Shown here: positions 33,319-41,440 of the stretch, piece by piece
Numbering within the stretch: the first letter of the stretch is position 1
How the letters are laid out: each line of letters starts with the position of its first letter
Assembly (NCBI GenBank): GCA_964453915.1
Contig: CAYVPW010000007.1
Span: 1 to 44,151, forward strand
Source: UBA1259 sp964453915
GTDB taxonomy: Bacteria > Bacillota > Clostridia > Christensenellales > Borkfalkiaceae
Length of the DNA: 44,151 nt
Direction: 5' to 3'
Translations under genes and position numbers: made by a program
The notes under the pieces: model-generated
What the model saw: the letters and a program-made list of their open reading frames with translations, nothing else
Databases searched by the model: none
Told to the model about the DNA's origin: nothing

Positions 33319-33687
33319 ATGATACAACCGCAATCTAGATTAAAAGCAGCGGATAATTCCGGTGCAAAAGAATTGATGTGCATCAGAGTGCTCGGCGGCT
33401 CTTTCAGAAGAACCGGCAACATCGGTGACGTAATAGTAGCAAGCGTAAAAACTGCAACCCCCGGCGGAGCAGTTAAAAAGGGCGACGTTGTTAAGGCTGT
33501 AATCGTTAGAAGTACTTCCGGCGTAAGAAGAAATGACGGAACGTACGTTAGATTCGATGAAAACGCAGCAGTAATAATCGACGCGCAAAAGCAGCCGAGA
33601 GGCACCCGTATCTTTGGGCCGATAGCAAGAGAATTGAGAGATAAAGACTATATGCGTATTATCTCCCTTGCTCCCGAAGTATTATAA
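33319..33687 (+). CDS. rplN: Ribosomal protein L14
   Basis: This 50S protein lies at the subunit interface and contacts 16S rRNA (122 aa). MIQPQSRLKAADNSGAKELM and RGTRIFGPIARELRD are standard. The ribosome binding site is AAGGAGGG. Confidence 0.98.
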   Translation: MIQPQSRLKAADNSGAKELMCIRVLGGSFRRTGNIGDVIVASVKTATPGGAVKKGDVVKAVIVRSTSGVRRNDGTYVRFDENAAVIIDAQKQPRGTRIFGPIARELRDKDYMRIISLAPEVL

Positions 33688-33698
33688 GGAGACAGACT

Positions 33699-34091
33699 AT
33701 GAAAGTTAAAAAGAACGACACGGTTTTGGTTTTAACGGGTAAAGATGCCGGAAAAACTGCTAAAGTTTTAGTTGCTATCCCCAAAACCAATAAGGTAGTT
33801 GTGGACGGCGTAAACGTTCAAAAGAAACATAAAAAAGCAAGAAGCGCACAAGAAGTAAGCAGTATTCAAAATCAATCCGGTGCAATCGATGCAAGCAACG
33901 TTATGGTTGTTTGCTCCGCTTGCAACAAGGCTACGAGAGTTGCTTACAAGGTTGAAGGCGATAAGAAAGTTCGCGTTTGCAAAAAGTGCGGTGCTATTTT
34001 AGATGCTGGAAAGGAAGCCAAAGAAGTTAAAAAGGCTACCAAGAGAAAGACCAAAAAGGCTACGGAAGAAACTTCCGAAGCAAGCAAATAA
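33699..34091 (+). CDS. rplX: Ribosomal protein L24 with zinc-ribbon motif and basic tail
   Basis: This is a 50S assembly initiator (130 aa, against about 103 in B. subtilis). The KOW motif in KKNDTVLVLTGKDAGKTAKV opens the protein. Cysteines 72, 75, 94 and 97 form two CxxC pairs consistent with a zinc ribbon. A tail of about 26 Lys/Thr/Glu-rich residues follows (KKATKRKTKKATEETSEASK), probably disordered. The ribosome binding site is AAGGAGAC. Confidence 0.96.
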   Translation: MKVKKNDTVLVLTGKDAGKTAKVLVAIPKTNKVVVDGVNVQKKHKKARSAQEVSSIQNQSGAIDASNVMVVCSACNKATRVAYKVEGDKKVRVCKKCGAILDAGKEAKEVKKATKRKTKKATEETSEASK

Positions 34092-34105
34092 CGGAGGTAT
34101 AAATA

Positions 34106-34699
34106 ATGGCAGAAAAAAAGACTCAGGTTGCTAAAGAAACTGCAACCGAGAAAACTCCGAACAGAGTTAAAGAATTATACTTAAAAAACGTAGTTCCCGC
34201 ACTTATTAAACAATTTGGATACAAAAACGTTAACCAAGTGCCTAAACTCGTTAAAATCACTATCAACTCCGGTTTGGGTGACGTTAAGGACAACGCAAAG
34301 AGCGTTCAATTAGCACAAGAAGAACTCAAACTTATTGCAGGTCAAAAGCCCGTTTTAACGATGGCTAAAAAGTCCGTAGCAAACTTCAAAATCAGAGAAG
34401 GACAAAGCGTTGGAATGAAAGTGACTCTTCGTGGAACGAGAATGTACGAATTCTTTGATAAATTCGTATCTATCGCACTCCCCAGAGTTAGAGACTTCCG
34501 CGGCGTATCTAAAAAGTCTTTCGACGGAAGAGGAAACTATGCAATGGGCGTAAAGGAACAACTTATATTCCCCGAAATTTCTTACGATCAAGTTGAGAAA
34601 ATCAGAGGATTTGATATTTGTTTCACCACGACCGCTAAGACTGACGAAGAAGCGAGAGAATTGCTCAATCTTCTCGGAATGCCTTTCGCAAACAAGTAA
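34106..34699 (+). CDS. rplE: Ribosomal protein L5
   Basis: This 50S protein binds 5S rRNA (197 aa). The core starts near NRVKELYLKNVVPALIKQFG, preceded by about 18 extra charged residues. KITINSGLGD, MYEFFDKFVSIALPRVRDFR and FPEISYDQVEKIRGFDI are standard. The ribosome binding site is ACGGAGGT, next to the first ATG, so the N-terminal extension appears real. Confidence 0.97.
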   Translation: MAEKKTQVAKETATEKTPNRVKELYLKNVVPALIKQFGYKNVNQVPKLVKITINSGLGDVKDNAKSVQLAQEELKLIAGQKPVLTMAKKSVANFKIREGQSVGMKVTLRGTRMYEFFDKFVSIALPRVRDFRGVSKKSFDGRGNYAMGVKEQLIFPEISYDQVEKIRGFDICFTTTAKTDEEARELLNLLGMPFANK

Positions 34700-34719
34700 G
34701 GTTATAAGGAGTTTATAAA

Positions 34720-34905
34720 ATGGCTAAAAAAGCAATGATAAATAAGCAGCAAAGACCTGCTAAATATTCCACCAGAGCTTATACCAGATGCAGTATCTGC
34801 GGACGTCCTCACTCGGTTATCCGTAAGTACGGTATTTGCCGTATATGCTTTAGAAACCTTGCCTACAAGGGACAAATTCCCGGCGTTAAAAAGGCAAGTT
34901 GGTAA
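34720..34905 (+). CDS. rpsZ: Ribosomal protein S14, zinc-binding type Z
   Basis: This is a 30S head protein (61 aa). Cysteines 24, 27, 40 and 43 form the CxxC-x12-CxxC zinc site that defines the short zinc-dependent S14 of Gram-positives. The ribosome binding site is AAGGAG. In Bacillus a longer zinc-free paralogue replaces it under zinc starvation; none is in this window. Confidence 0.98.
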   Translation: MAKKAMINKQQRPAKYSTRAYTRCSICGRPHSVIRKYGICRICFRNLAYKGQIPGVKKASW

Positions 34906-34919
34906 AGGAGGAAAGTTAA

Positions 34920-35306
34920 ATGACAGACGTTATTGCAGATATGCTTACCAGAATTAGAAATGCAATTTCTGCTAAGCACGAAACGGTAGAAGTTCCTGCT
35001 TCCAATACCAAAAAGGCAATTGCTAATATTTTGTTAGAGGAAGGTTATGTTTCTGACGTTAAGTTTGAAGAAGGCGTACAAGGAACGATAGTAATCACTC
35101 TCAAATACGAAAACGGTAAAAAAGTTATCAGCGGATTAAAGAGAGTAAGTAAACCCGGTTTAAGAGTATACGTAGGAGCGGACGAAGTTCCTCAAGTTCT
35201 CGGCGGTTTGGGAATAGCAATATTATCCACCTCCAAGGGCATTATGACCGGTAAAGAAGCAAAGAAAGCCCATCAGGGCGGCGAAGTTCTCGCTTACGTT
35301 TGGTAG
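34920..35306 (+). CDS. rpsH: Ribosomal protein S8
   Basis: This 30S central-domain protein is the autogenous repressor of the spc operon in E. coli (128 aa). It opens with DVIADMLTRIRNAISAKHE and ends GEVLAYVW. STSKGIMTGKEAKK is intact. The ribosome binding site is AAGGAGGA. Confidence 0.98.
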   Translation: MTDVIADMLTRIRNAISAKHETVEVPASNTKKAIANILLEEGYVSDVKFEEGVQGTIVITLKYENGKKVISGLKRVSKPGLRVYVGADEVPQVLGGLGIAILSTSKGIMTGKEAKKAHQGGEVLAYVW

Positions 35307-35320
35307 GAGGTAAAAATAAT

Positions 35321-35866
35321 ATGTCTAGAATAGGTAATGCTCATATTGATTTACCCGCCGGTGTGACCGTAGAAGCAAAAAACAACGTTTTAACCGTTAA
35401 GGGACCCAAGGGAACGTTAACTCAAAGCTACGATCCCGTTATCACTCCCGTAATCGAAGGAAACGTGGTTAAATTTACCAGAGCAAACGATTTAGGACCC
35501 ACCAAGGCAAAACACGGTTTATACAGAGCACTTTGTGCTAACATGGTAAAGGGTGTGACCGATGGCTATGCTAAAACGTTAGTGGTAAACGGCGTTGGTT
35601 GGAAGGTTGCTAAACAAGGCAATAAAGTAGTTTTGAACGTAGGCTTTTCTCATCCCGTAGAAGTTGTTGAAACTGAAGGCATTTCTTTAGAGTGCCCCAG
35701 TGCTACCGAAATCGTAGTAAAGGGTATCGATAAAGATAAGGTTGGACAATTTGCAGCAATCGTTCGCGGAATTAGAGAACCCGAACCTTATCACGGATAC
35801 GGAATTCGTTATAGCGACGAAGTAATCGAACGTAAGGTTGGTAAAGCAGCCGGTTCAAAAGGCTAA
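35321..35866 (+). CDS. rplF: Ribosomal protein L6
   Basis: This 50S protein is near the factor-binding site (181 aa). The ATG at 35321 gives MSRIGNAHIDLPAGV and a normal length. The in-frame ATG at 35300 would overlap rpsH and lies before the TAGGAGG site (35304-35310), so it is rejected. GYGIRYSDEVIERKVGKAAG closes the protein. An unusually long structured gap follows. Confidence 0.97.
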   Translation: MSRIGNAHIDLPAGVTVEAKNNVLTVKGPKGTLTQSYDPVITPVIEGNVVKFTRANDLGPTKAKHGLYRALCANMVKGVTDGYAKTLVVNGVGWKVAKQGNKVVLNVGFSHPVEVVETEGISLECPSATEIVVKGIDKDKVGQFAAIVRGIREPEPYHGYGIRYSDEVIERKVGKAAGSKG

Positions 35867-35886
35867 AATTTAAAGTGCTTTTAGTG

Positions 35887-35936
35887 GATACGCTTTTTCG
35901 TGGCGTATCTGCCGAGTGCGCTTAAAGGTTAAGCGC
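35887..35936 (+). other. Two tandem hairpins in the rplF-rplR gap
   Basis: The 98-nt gap between rplF and rplR contains two hairpins. GATACGC/GCGTATC (35887-35893 with 35903-35909) has a 9-nt loop. GCGCTTAA/TTAAGCGC (35918-35925 with 35929-35936) is perfect with a 3-nt loop. Neither is followed by a T run, so they are not intrinsic terminators. Other intergenic gaps in this stretch of the operon are 0-44 nt. Confidence 0.7.
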
Positions 35937-35964
35937 GAAAAGTTATTAAATCAGGAGTAATATT

Positions 35965-36333
35965 ATGATTACGAAAATAAACAAGAACATAGACAGAAAG
36001 AAAAGACATAAAAGAGTAAGAGCGAAAATCAAGGGCACTGCTGAAGCACCCAGACTTTCGGTTTACAGAACTCTTAATCACATTTACGCTCAAATAATTG
36101 ATGACGTAAAGGGAATTACTTTAGTTACTGCGTCCACGCTTTCTAAGGAACTTAAAGGTTCTTTCGACGGCAAGGATAAGAAAGCGCAGGCGTTTGCCGT
36201 AGGCGAACTTCTTGCAAAGAAAGCAAAGTCGAAAAAGATAAAAGCAATCGTGTTTGACAGAGGCGGATATCTTTACACGGGCCGTGTCGCTGCTTTGGCA
36301 GACGGTGCGAGAAAGGGCGGCTTAGAGTTTTAA
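35965..36333 (+). CDS. rplR: Ribosomal protein L18
   Basis: This 50S protein binds 5S rRNA together with L5 (122 aa). KRHKRVRAKIKGTAEAPRLS and the ending FDRGGYLYTGRVAALADGAR are standard. The ribosome binding site is CAGGAG. It lies just after the tandem hairpins. Confidence 0.97.
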   Translation: MITKINKNIDRKKRHKRVRAKIKGTAEAPRLSVYRTLNHIYAQIIDDVKGITLVTASTLSKELKGSFDGKDKKAQAFAVGELLAKKAKSKKIKAIVFDRGGYLYTGRVAALADGARKGGLEF

Positions 36334-36354
36334 TAAATCAAGGAGAAAACTAAA

Positions 36355-36876
36355 ATGGCAAGAGAAAATAACAGAGCGCCGAGAAAATCGGAAGAAAACG
36401 ACGGTTTAATTAAAAAGTTAATCGCTGTCAACCGTGTGACTAAGGTTGTTAAGGGTGGTAGAAATATGAGATTTGCAGCACTCGTTGTCGTAGGAGACGG
36501 CGCAGGCAGAATAGGTTGCGCTCTCGGTAAATCCACCGAAGTTCCCGAAGCAATCGATAAGGCTACCGCAAAAGCAAAGAAGAACATGTTTAAGTGTTCT
36601 CTTTTAGGAACTAGTATCCCCCACGAAGTTTTGGGCAAGTACGGCAGAGGTTTCGTTTATATGATGCCTGCTGAAGAAGGTACCGGTGTTATAGCCGGCG
36701 GTCCCGTTCGTGCGGTAATGGAAGCAGTAGGTATTAAAAACATCAGAACCAAATCTCACGGAACTAACAACCCCATCAACTGCGTAAAGGCAGCTATCGA
36801 AGGATTGAAAGAGTTGAGAACGGCAGAAGAAATCGCTGCAATCCGCGGCAAGTCGGTTGAAGAAATCAACGGTTAA
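36355..36876 (+). CDS. rpsE: Ribosomal protein S5
   Basis: This is a 30S protein for accuracy and mRNA unwinding, the classic spectinomycin site (173 aa). VVKGGRNMRFAALVVVGDG and IKNIRTKSHGTNNPINCVKA are intact. The ribosome binding site is AAGGAGAA. Confidence 0.98.
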   Translation: MARENNRAPRKSEENDGLIKKLIAVNRVTKVVKGGRNMRFAALVVVGDGAGRIGCALGKSTEVPEAIDKATAKAKKNMFKCSLLGTSIPHEVLGKYGRGFVYMMPAEEGTGVIAGGPVRAVMEAVGIKNIRTKSHGTNNPINCVKAAIEGLKELRTAEEIAAIRGKSVEEING

Positions 36877-36890
36877 GGAGGATACTTTTT

Positions 36891-37091
36891 ATGGCAAAGG
36901 CAAAAACCGAAGTGGCTAAAATTAAAGTCACGCTTATTAAAAGTACGATTGCGATTTTACCGAAACACAAAAAAATTGTAGAAGCGTTGGGATTAAAAAA
37001 GATACGTTCTTTCAACGTGTTTAACGAAACCCCCGCTATACTCGGTATGATTGACAAGGTTAAATATCTCGTTAAAGTAGAAAGAGTATAA
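36891..37091 (+). CDS. rpmD: Ribosomal protein L30
   Basis: This is a small 50S protein (66 aa). Its core, KIKVTLIKSTIAILPKHKKI, begins after about nine extra residues. The ribosome binding site is AAGGAGGA. rplO follows after 37 nt with a second AAGGAG. Confidence 0.96.
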   Translation: MAKAKTEVAKIKVTLIKSTIAILPKHKKIVEALGLKKIRSFNVFNETPAILGMIDKVKYLVKVERV

Positions 37092-37128
37092 TCTTTGACT
37101 TTACAAATCGTTCAAAAGGAGCAAAAAA

Positions 37129-37575
37129 ATGAGAATAGATACAATAAGTCCCGCAGAAGGCGCTACTACTTCTAAGAAAAGACTTGGAAGAGGAATCGGT
37201 TCCGGATTAGGAAAAACCAGCGGTAAGGGACATAAAGGACAATGGGCAAGAAGCGGCGGCGGAGTTCGTCCGGGATTTGAAGGCGGTCAAATGCCTTTAA
37301 TCAGAAGAATTCCCAAGCGTGGATTCAACAATCATTTCAGAAAAACTTACAGCATTGTAAACCTTTCTGTACTTGAAGGATTTGAAGCAGGCTCTGTAGT
37401 TGATATTGAAACGTTGGGCAACAACGGACTTATCAAAGTGGTTAAGGACGGCGTAGGATTAAAGGTTCTTGGAAACGGAAGTCTTACCAAAGCGTTAACC
37501 GTAAAAGCATCTGCTTTCTCTGCTTCTGCTAAAGAAGCAATCGAAAAAGTCGGCGGTAAGGCAGAACAAATCTAA
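37129..37575 (+). CDS. rplO: Ribosomal protein L15
   Basis: This is a 50S late-assembly protein (148 aa). The glycine/basic N-terminus with RLGRGIGSGLGKTSGKGHKG and the segment FEGGQMPLIRRIPKRGF are diagnostic. The ribosome binding site is AAGGAG, and secY follows after 23 nt. Confidence 0.98.
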   Translation: MRIDTISPAEGATTSKKRLGRGIGSGLGKTSGKGHKGQWARSGGGVRPGFEGGQMPLIRRIPKRGFNNHFRKTYSIVNLSVLEGFEAGSVVDIETLGNNGLIKVVKDGVGLKVLGNGSLTKALTVKASAFSASAKEAIEKVGGKAEQI

Positions 37576-37598
37576 CCCGACTTATAAGGGAGGCTAAA

Positions 37599-38879
37599 AT
37601 GTGGCAAACAATAGTTAATGCGTTTAAGATTAAAGAAGTCAGACGCAAAATATTGATTACTATTGCATTATTATTCGTGTATAGAATAGGTTGCTATATA
37701 CCTGTTCCGGGCGTAGAGATGTTTGACGGGTTAAGTGATTATAACTTTTTGAACATTATGAGCGCGGTTTCCGGTGGAGCGTTGCAATACGGCACGTTCT
37801 TTGCAATGGGTATAGGACCTTATATCAACGCATCGATTATTATTCAACTTTTAACCGTAGGTATCCCCGCTTTAGAAAGACTTTCTAAACAAGGCGAAGA
37901 AGGTAGAAAGAGAATAAACACTTATACCAGAATTTTAACCTTAGTTCTTGCGATAGCGCAGGCTATCGGTATTATAGCAGGGTTTTTATCCTCTATAAAT
38001 ACGCAAGCGATATTTAACACAAACGGCAACAGCGTGTTCTTAGAATACCTAAGTTATGCGTTTTTAGTAATCGTATACGTAGCAGGTGCTGCGCTTACGA
38101 TGTGGCTTGGTGAAAGAATTACCGATTACGGCGTTTCTAACGGTATCTCGTTATTAATCTTCGTTGGTATACTTTCCACCGCAGGCACTGCAATTTTGGG
38201 GCTTTTCCAAAACTGGAACGACAGTTCTATTTGGGTTATCTTAGGATTTATTGTTGCTGCCGTATTGATATTTGCCGCAATCGTTGCGGTAAACGATGCG
38301 GAAAGAAAAATTCCCGTTCAGTATGCAAAACAAGTAAAAGGAAGAAAGATGTACGGCGGACAGTCTACTCATATTCCGATTAAAGTAAACGCTTCCGGCG
38401 TTATGCCTTTAATCTTCGCTTATGCGATATTGAGTTTTCCCGACCTTATCTTAAACCTTGTTGGTGCAGCATCCGATAACTGGTGGAGCACCTATATGGG
38501 AACCGGTTCTTGGCCGTATATGGTTGTACTTTGCGTTTTGATTTTATTCTTCTCGTATTTCTACAATCAAATTCAGTTCAATCCGGACGACGTAAGCAAA
38601 AGCATACAAGGAAACGGCGGATTTATTCCGGGAACAAGACCCGGAAAACCGACTGCGGATTATTTGCGTAGAGTTTCTAACAGAATAACTCTTTTCGGCG
38701 CGATATTCCTTGCTTTGGTTGCTTTGATACCTTCTATGATATTTAAGGCAGTAGATCAAAGTTTAGTTAACGTATTTAGCGCAACGGGACTTTTAATCGT
38801 AGTATCCGTAGCACTTGAATTTGAACAAGCGTTGCAATCGCAAATAATGATGAAGAATTATAAGGGATTCTTAAAGTAA
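37599..38879 (+). CDS. secY: SecY protein translocase channel
   Basis: This is the ten-helix channel subunit of the Sec translocon (426 aa, normal). KEVRRKILITIALLFVYRIG opens it, and helix 2 contains NASIIIQLLTVGIPALERL. The cytoplasmic loops used by SecA and ribosomes (KGRKMYGGQSTHIPIKVN and FIPGTRPGKPTADYL) are intact. The ribosome binding site is AGGGAGG, and adk starts one base after the stop. The secY-adk-map order is standard for Firmicutes. Confidence 0.98.
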   Translation: MWQTIVNAFKIKEVRRKILITIALLFVYRIGCYIPVPGVEMFDGLSDYNFLNIMSAVSGGALQYGTFFAMGIGPYINASIIIQLLTVGIPALERLSKQGEEGRKRINTYTRILTLVLAIAQAIGIIAGFLSSINTQAIFNTNGNSVFLEYLSYAFLVIVYVAGAALTMWLGERITDYGVSNGISLLIFVGILSTAGTAILGLFQNWNDSSIWVILGFIVAAVLIFAAIVAVNDAERKIPVQYAKQVKGRKMYGGQSTHIPIKVNASGVMPLIFAYAILSFPDLILNLVGAASDNWWSTYMGTGSWPYMVVLCVLILFFSYFYNQIQFNPDDVSKSIQGNGGFIPGTRPGKPTADYLRRVSNRITLFGAIFLALVALIPSMIFKAVDQSLVNVFSATGLLIVVSVALEFEQALQSQIMMKNYKGFLK

Positions 38880-38880
38880 A

Positions 38881-39501
38881 ATGAAGTTGATATTGTTGGG
38901 TGCGCCGGGTAGCGGCAAAGGTACTCAAGCAACGTATATCTCAGAAAAATACAATCTTCCGCATATTTCTACGGGCGATATATTTAGAGAGAATATGAAA
39001 AACAATACAGAGTTGGGTAAAAAAGTTAAAGAAGCGATGGACGGCGGCAAGCTTTGTCCCGATTCTTTAACAATCGAACTCGTAAAAGACAGATTAACTA
39101 AACCCGATTGCAAAAACGGGTATCTGCTAGACGGATTTCCGAGAAATATTTGCCAAGCCGATGCGCTTGAAAGTTTCTCGGCCCCTGAAGCAGTAATAAA
39201 TCTCGACGTTGACCTATCTATTATAGAAAAAAGGATTACGGGAAGAAGAAGTTGTCCTAAGTGCGGCGGTTCTTTCCATATCGATTTTATTGGAAACGTT
39301 TCAACTTGCCCTCAATGCGGCGGTGAATTGGTTATAAGAAAAGACGATAATCCCGAAACAGTAAAAGAAAGGCTTGCAGTGTATAAAACTCAAACTGCAC
39401 CGCTCGTTGATTATTATATGCAAAAAAGCAAAATAATCACTGTGGACGGAAACAAAGAGATTAAAGAAGTTTTTAACGACATTGTCAAGGTTTTAGGTTA
39501 A
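38881..39501 (+). CDS. adk: Adenylate kinase with zinc-binding lid
   Basis: This enzyme interconverts ATP+AMP and 2 ADP (206 aa). The P-loop GAPGSGKGT is at residues 7-15. DGFPRN binds AMP. The lid carries Cys125, Cys128, Cys143 and Cys146, the structural zinc site of Gram-positive enzymes. No Shine-Dalgarno is visible in the one-base gap, so translation depends on secY. The stop is directly followed by the map start codon. Confidence 0.98.
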   Translation: MKLILLGAPGSGKGTQATYISEKYNLPHISTGDIFRENMKNNTELGKKVKEAMDGGKLCPDSLTIELVKDRLTKPDCKNGYLLDGFPRNICQADALESFSAPEAVINLDVDLSIIEKRITGRRSCPKCGGSFHIDFIGNVSTCPQCGGELVIRKDDNPETVKERLAVYKTQTAPLVDYYMQKSKIITVDGNKEIKEVFNDIVKVLG

Positions 39502-40248
39502 ATGATTACTATAAAAACGCCCGCTGAAATCGAAAAAATGAGAGAAGCGGGAAGACTTACCAAAAACGTTTTGGACCTTATCGGAAAGAGTATAAAAGAA
39601 GGTATGACTACCAAAGATTTGGATAAGATTGCTTTCGATTATATAAAGTCTTGCGGAGCAACACCATCTTTTTTAGGGTACGGCGGATTTCCCGCTTCTA
39701 TATGTGCTTCGATAGACGAAATGGTTGTTCACGGTATTCCGTCCGACGATGCGATAATTAAAAACGGACAAATCGTAAGTATAGACGTTGGCGTTATTTA
39801 CAACGGTTGGCAAGGTGATGCTGCCAGAACTTTTATGATCGGAGACGTTTCCGAAGAAAAGAAAAAACTTGTTTCCGTTACGGAACAATGTTTCTTTAAC
39901 GCAGTAGAACACCTAAGAGACGGCACGCCGCTTGGCGATATAGGACATTATGTTCAAACCCATGCGGAAGCAAACGGCTTTTCCGTGGTGAGAGCGCTTG
40001 TAGGACACGGTATCGGTAGAGAAATGCACGAAGATCCTTCCGTTCCTAATTATGGAAAAAAGGGCACGGGCATAAGACTAAAAGCAGGTATGACTATTGC
40101 TATAGAGCCTATGATTAACGCAGGTGTATATCAAGTAGATTTTATGCCGGACGGTTGGGGAGTAAAGACGAGGGACAGAAGACCTTCCGCTCATTACGAA
40201 AACACCGTTGCTATCACCGAAAACGGTGTAGAGATACTTACGCTTTAG
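39502..40248 (+). CDS. map: Methionine aminopeptidase type I
   Basis: This enzyme removes the initiator methionine from nascent proteins (248 aa). The five metal ligands are Asp95, Asp106, His169, Glu202 and Glu233. VGHGIGREMHEDP is intact. There is no N-terminal zinc-finger extension. It begins immediately after the adk stop. Confidence 0.98.
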   Translation: MITIKTPAEIEKMREAGRLTKNVLDLIGKSIKEGMTTKDLDKIAFDYIKSCGATPSFLGYGGFPASICASIDEMVVHGIPSDDAIIKNGQIVSIDVGVIYNGWQGDAARTFMIGDVSEEKKKLVSVTEQCFFNAVEHLRDGTPLGDIGHYVQTHAEANGFSVVRALVGHGIGREMHEDPSVPNYGKKGTGIRLKAGMTIAIEPMINAGVYQVDFMPDGWGVKTRDRRPSAHYENTVAITENGVEILTL

Positions 40249-40255
40249 GTGTGTT

Positions 40256-40528
40256 ATGAAAGATATTTCAGTCGGCGACGTAGTTTTATGTACTGCCGGA
40301 AGAGATAAAGAAAAGGTTTTCGCGGTATTATCCGTAAACGATAAAGAAGCATTTATCGCAGACGGAAAAACGAGAAGGGTTGAAAATCCCAAAAAGAAAA
40401 ACTTAAAACATTTAGTAAAAATATGCTCGGATTATTCTAAAGAGTTATCCGAACAAATAAACGGCGGTCAAGCGGTTGGGAATAAAAGCCTAAAAAGAAA
40501 GCTTGCCGCAGTTAAACAAAAATCATAG
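40256..40528 (+). CDS. KOW-domain RNA-binding protein (L14e-like)
   Basis: This 90-aa small basic protein starts with a KOW-type beta fold, MKDISVGDVVLCTAGRDKEK, followed by KTRRVENPKKKNLKHLVKI and a basic C-terminal tail. A similar small gene often sits between map and infA in Firmicutes and resembles archaeal/eukaryotic L14e. Function is not established; ribosome binding is inferred from family and place. Its stop overlaps the AGGAGG site of infA. Confidence 0.85.
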   Translation: MKDISVGDVVLCTAGRDKEKVFAVLSVNDKEAFIADGKTRRVENPKKKNLKHLVKICSDYSKELSEQINGGQAVGNKSLKRKLAAVKQKS

Positions 40529-40541
40529 GAGGAATAGTTTT

Positions 40542-40763
40542 GTGTCGAAAGACGACGTTATAGAAACAGAAGGCGTAGTTGTCGAAGCACTTCCCGATGC
40601 TAAGTTTAAGGTAAAACTTTCTAACGGACATATAATCGACGCCCACATTTCGGGTAAACTACGTATGCACTATATCAGAATCATACCGGGCGATAGCGTA
40701 AAACTTGAAATGAGTCCTTACGACTTAACCAAGGGAAGAATCACCTGGCGTAGTAAAAATTAA
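40542..40763 (+). CDS. infA: Translation initiation factor IF-1
   Basis: This OB-fold factor occupies the A site during initiation (73 aa). GTG at 40542 gives MSKDDVIETEGVVVEALPDA, the expected N-terminus and length. It lies 9 nt after a strong AGGAGG (40527-40532). The longer in-frame ATG at 40503 lies inside the KOW gene and is rejected. SGKLRMHYIRIIPGD and RITWR are standard. Confidence 0.97.
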   Translation: MSKDDVIETEGVVVEALPDAKFKVKLSNGHIIDAHISGKLRMHYIRIIPGDSVKLEMSPYDLTKGRITWRSKN

Positions 40764-40794
40764 AGCATAAACAAATTCCAAAGGAGATAAAAAA

Positions 40795-40911
40795 ATGAAA
40801 GTAAGACCGTCTGTAAAACCCATGTGCGACAAGTGCAAAGTTATTAAGAGAAACGGAAAAGTTATGGTAATTTGTTCTAAGAACAAAAGCCACAAACAAA
40901 GACAAGGTTAA
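40795..40911 (+). CDS. rpmJ: Ribosomal protein L36
   Basis: This 38-aa 50S protein is easily missed by its size. It opens MKVRPSVKPMCDKCKV and ends SHKQRQG. The zinc ligands Cys11, Cys14, Cys27 and His33 are present. It is one residue longer than the common 37-aa form near the last cysteine. The ribosome binding site AAGGAG lies 10 nt before the ATG. Confidence 0.97.
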   Translation: MKVRPSVKPMCDKCKVIKRNGKVMVICSKNKSHKQRQG

Positions 40912-41046
40912 TAAAAACTTATTCCGCAAGGAAAAAGTAGAAAATAACCGCGAAACGGAGCGAATAGTTTATCATTCCAAAACAAAAGCGCGTTTCGCAT
41001 TGACATATATAAAAAAACTATTTAAGAAAAAAATGGAGGTATGTGC
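40912..41046 (+). other. 135-nt non-coding gap between rpmJ and rpsM
   Basis: This is the longest internal gap of the super-operon. GCGAAACG (40950-40957) is complementary to CGTTTCGC (40991-40998) across 33 nt. A perfect TTGACA sits at 41000-41005, but no good -10 box follows at proper spacing (TAAGAA at 41023). It may be an mRNA structure or a weak internal promoter before rpsM. The TGGAGGT of rpsM ends it. Confidence 0.5.
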
Positions 41047-41424
41047 ATGGCACGTATAGCTGGCGTTGATTTGCCTAACAACAAGAGAGTTGAAATTGGT
41101 TTAACGTACATCTACGGAATCGGACTTGCAACGGCAAAGAAAATAATCAGTGAAACGGGTGTTAATCCCGACACGAGAGTTAAAGACTTAAGTGAAAACG
41201 ACGTAGCAAAGTTAAGAGAATATATCGAACACAACCTTCACGTAGAAGGAGACCTTCGCAGTGAAGTAAGCCTTTCTATCAAAAGATTGATAGAAATCGG
41301 TTGTTATCGCGGTGTTCGTCACAGAAAGAACCTTCCCGTTCGTGGACAGAGTTCCAAAAGAAATGCGAGAACCAGAAAGGGTCCTCGTCGTACCGTCGCT
41401 AAGAAAAAGACGGCTAGCAGATAA
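41047..41424 (+). CDS. rpsM: Ribosomal protein S13
   Basis: This 30S head protein contacts the 50S subunit and P-site tRNA (125 aa). The ATG at 41047 gives MARIAGVDLPNNKRVEIGL. The ATG at 41041 sits only one base after the GGAGG core, so it is unlikely to be used. RGQSSKRNARTRKGPRR closes the protein. Confidence 0.97.
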   Translation: MARIAGVDLPNNKRVEIGLTYIYGIGLATAKKIISETGVNPDTRVKDLSENDVAKLREYIEHNLHVEGDLRSEVSLSIKRLIEIGCYRGVRHRKNLPVRGQSSKRNARTRKGPRRTVAKKKTASR

Positions 41425-41440
41425 CGGGAGGTAATGTAAT

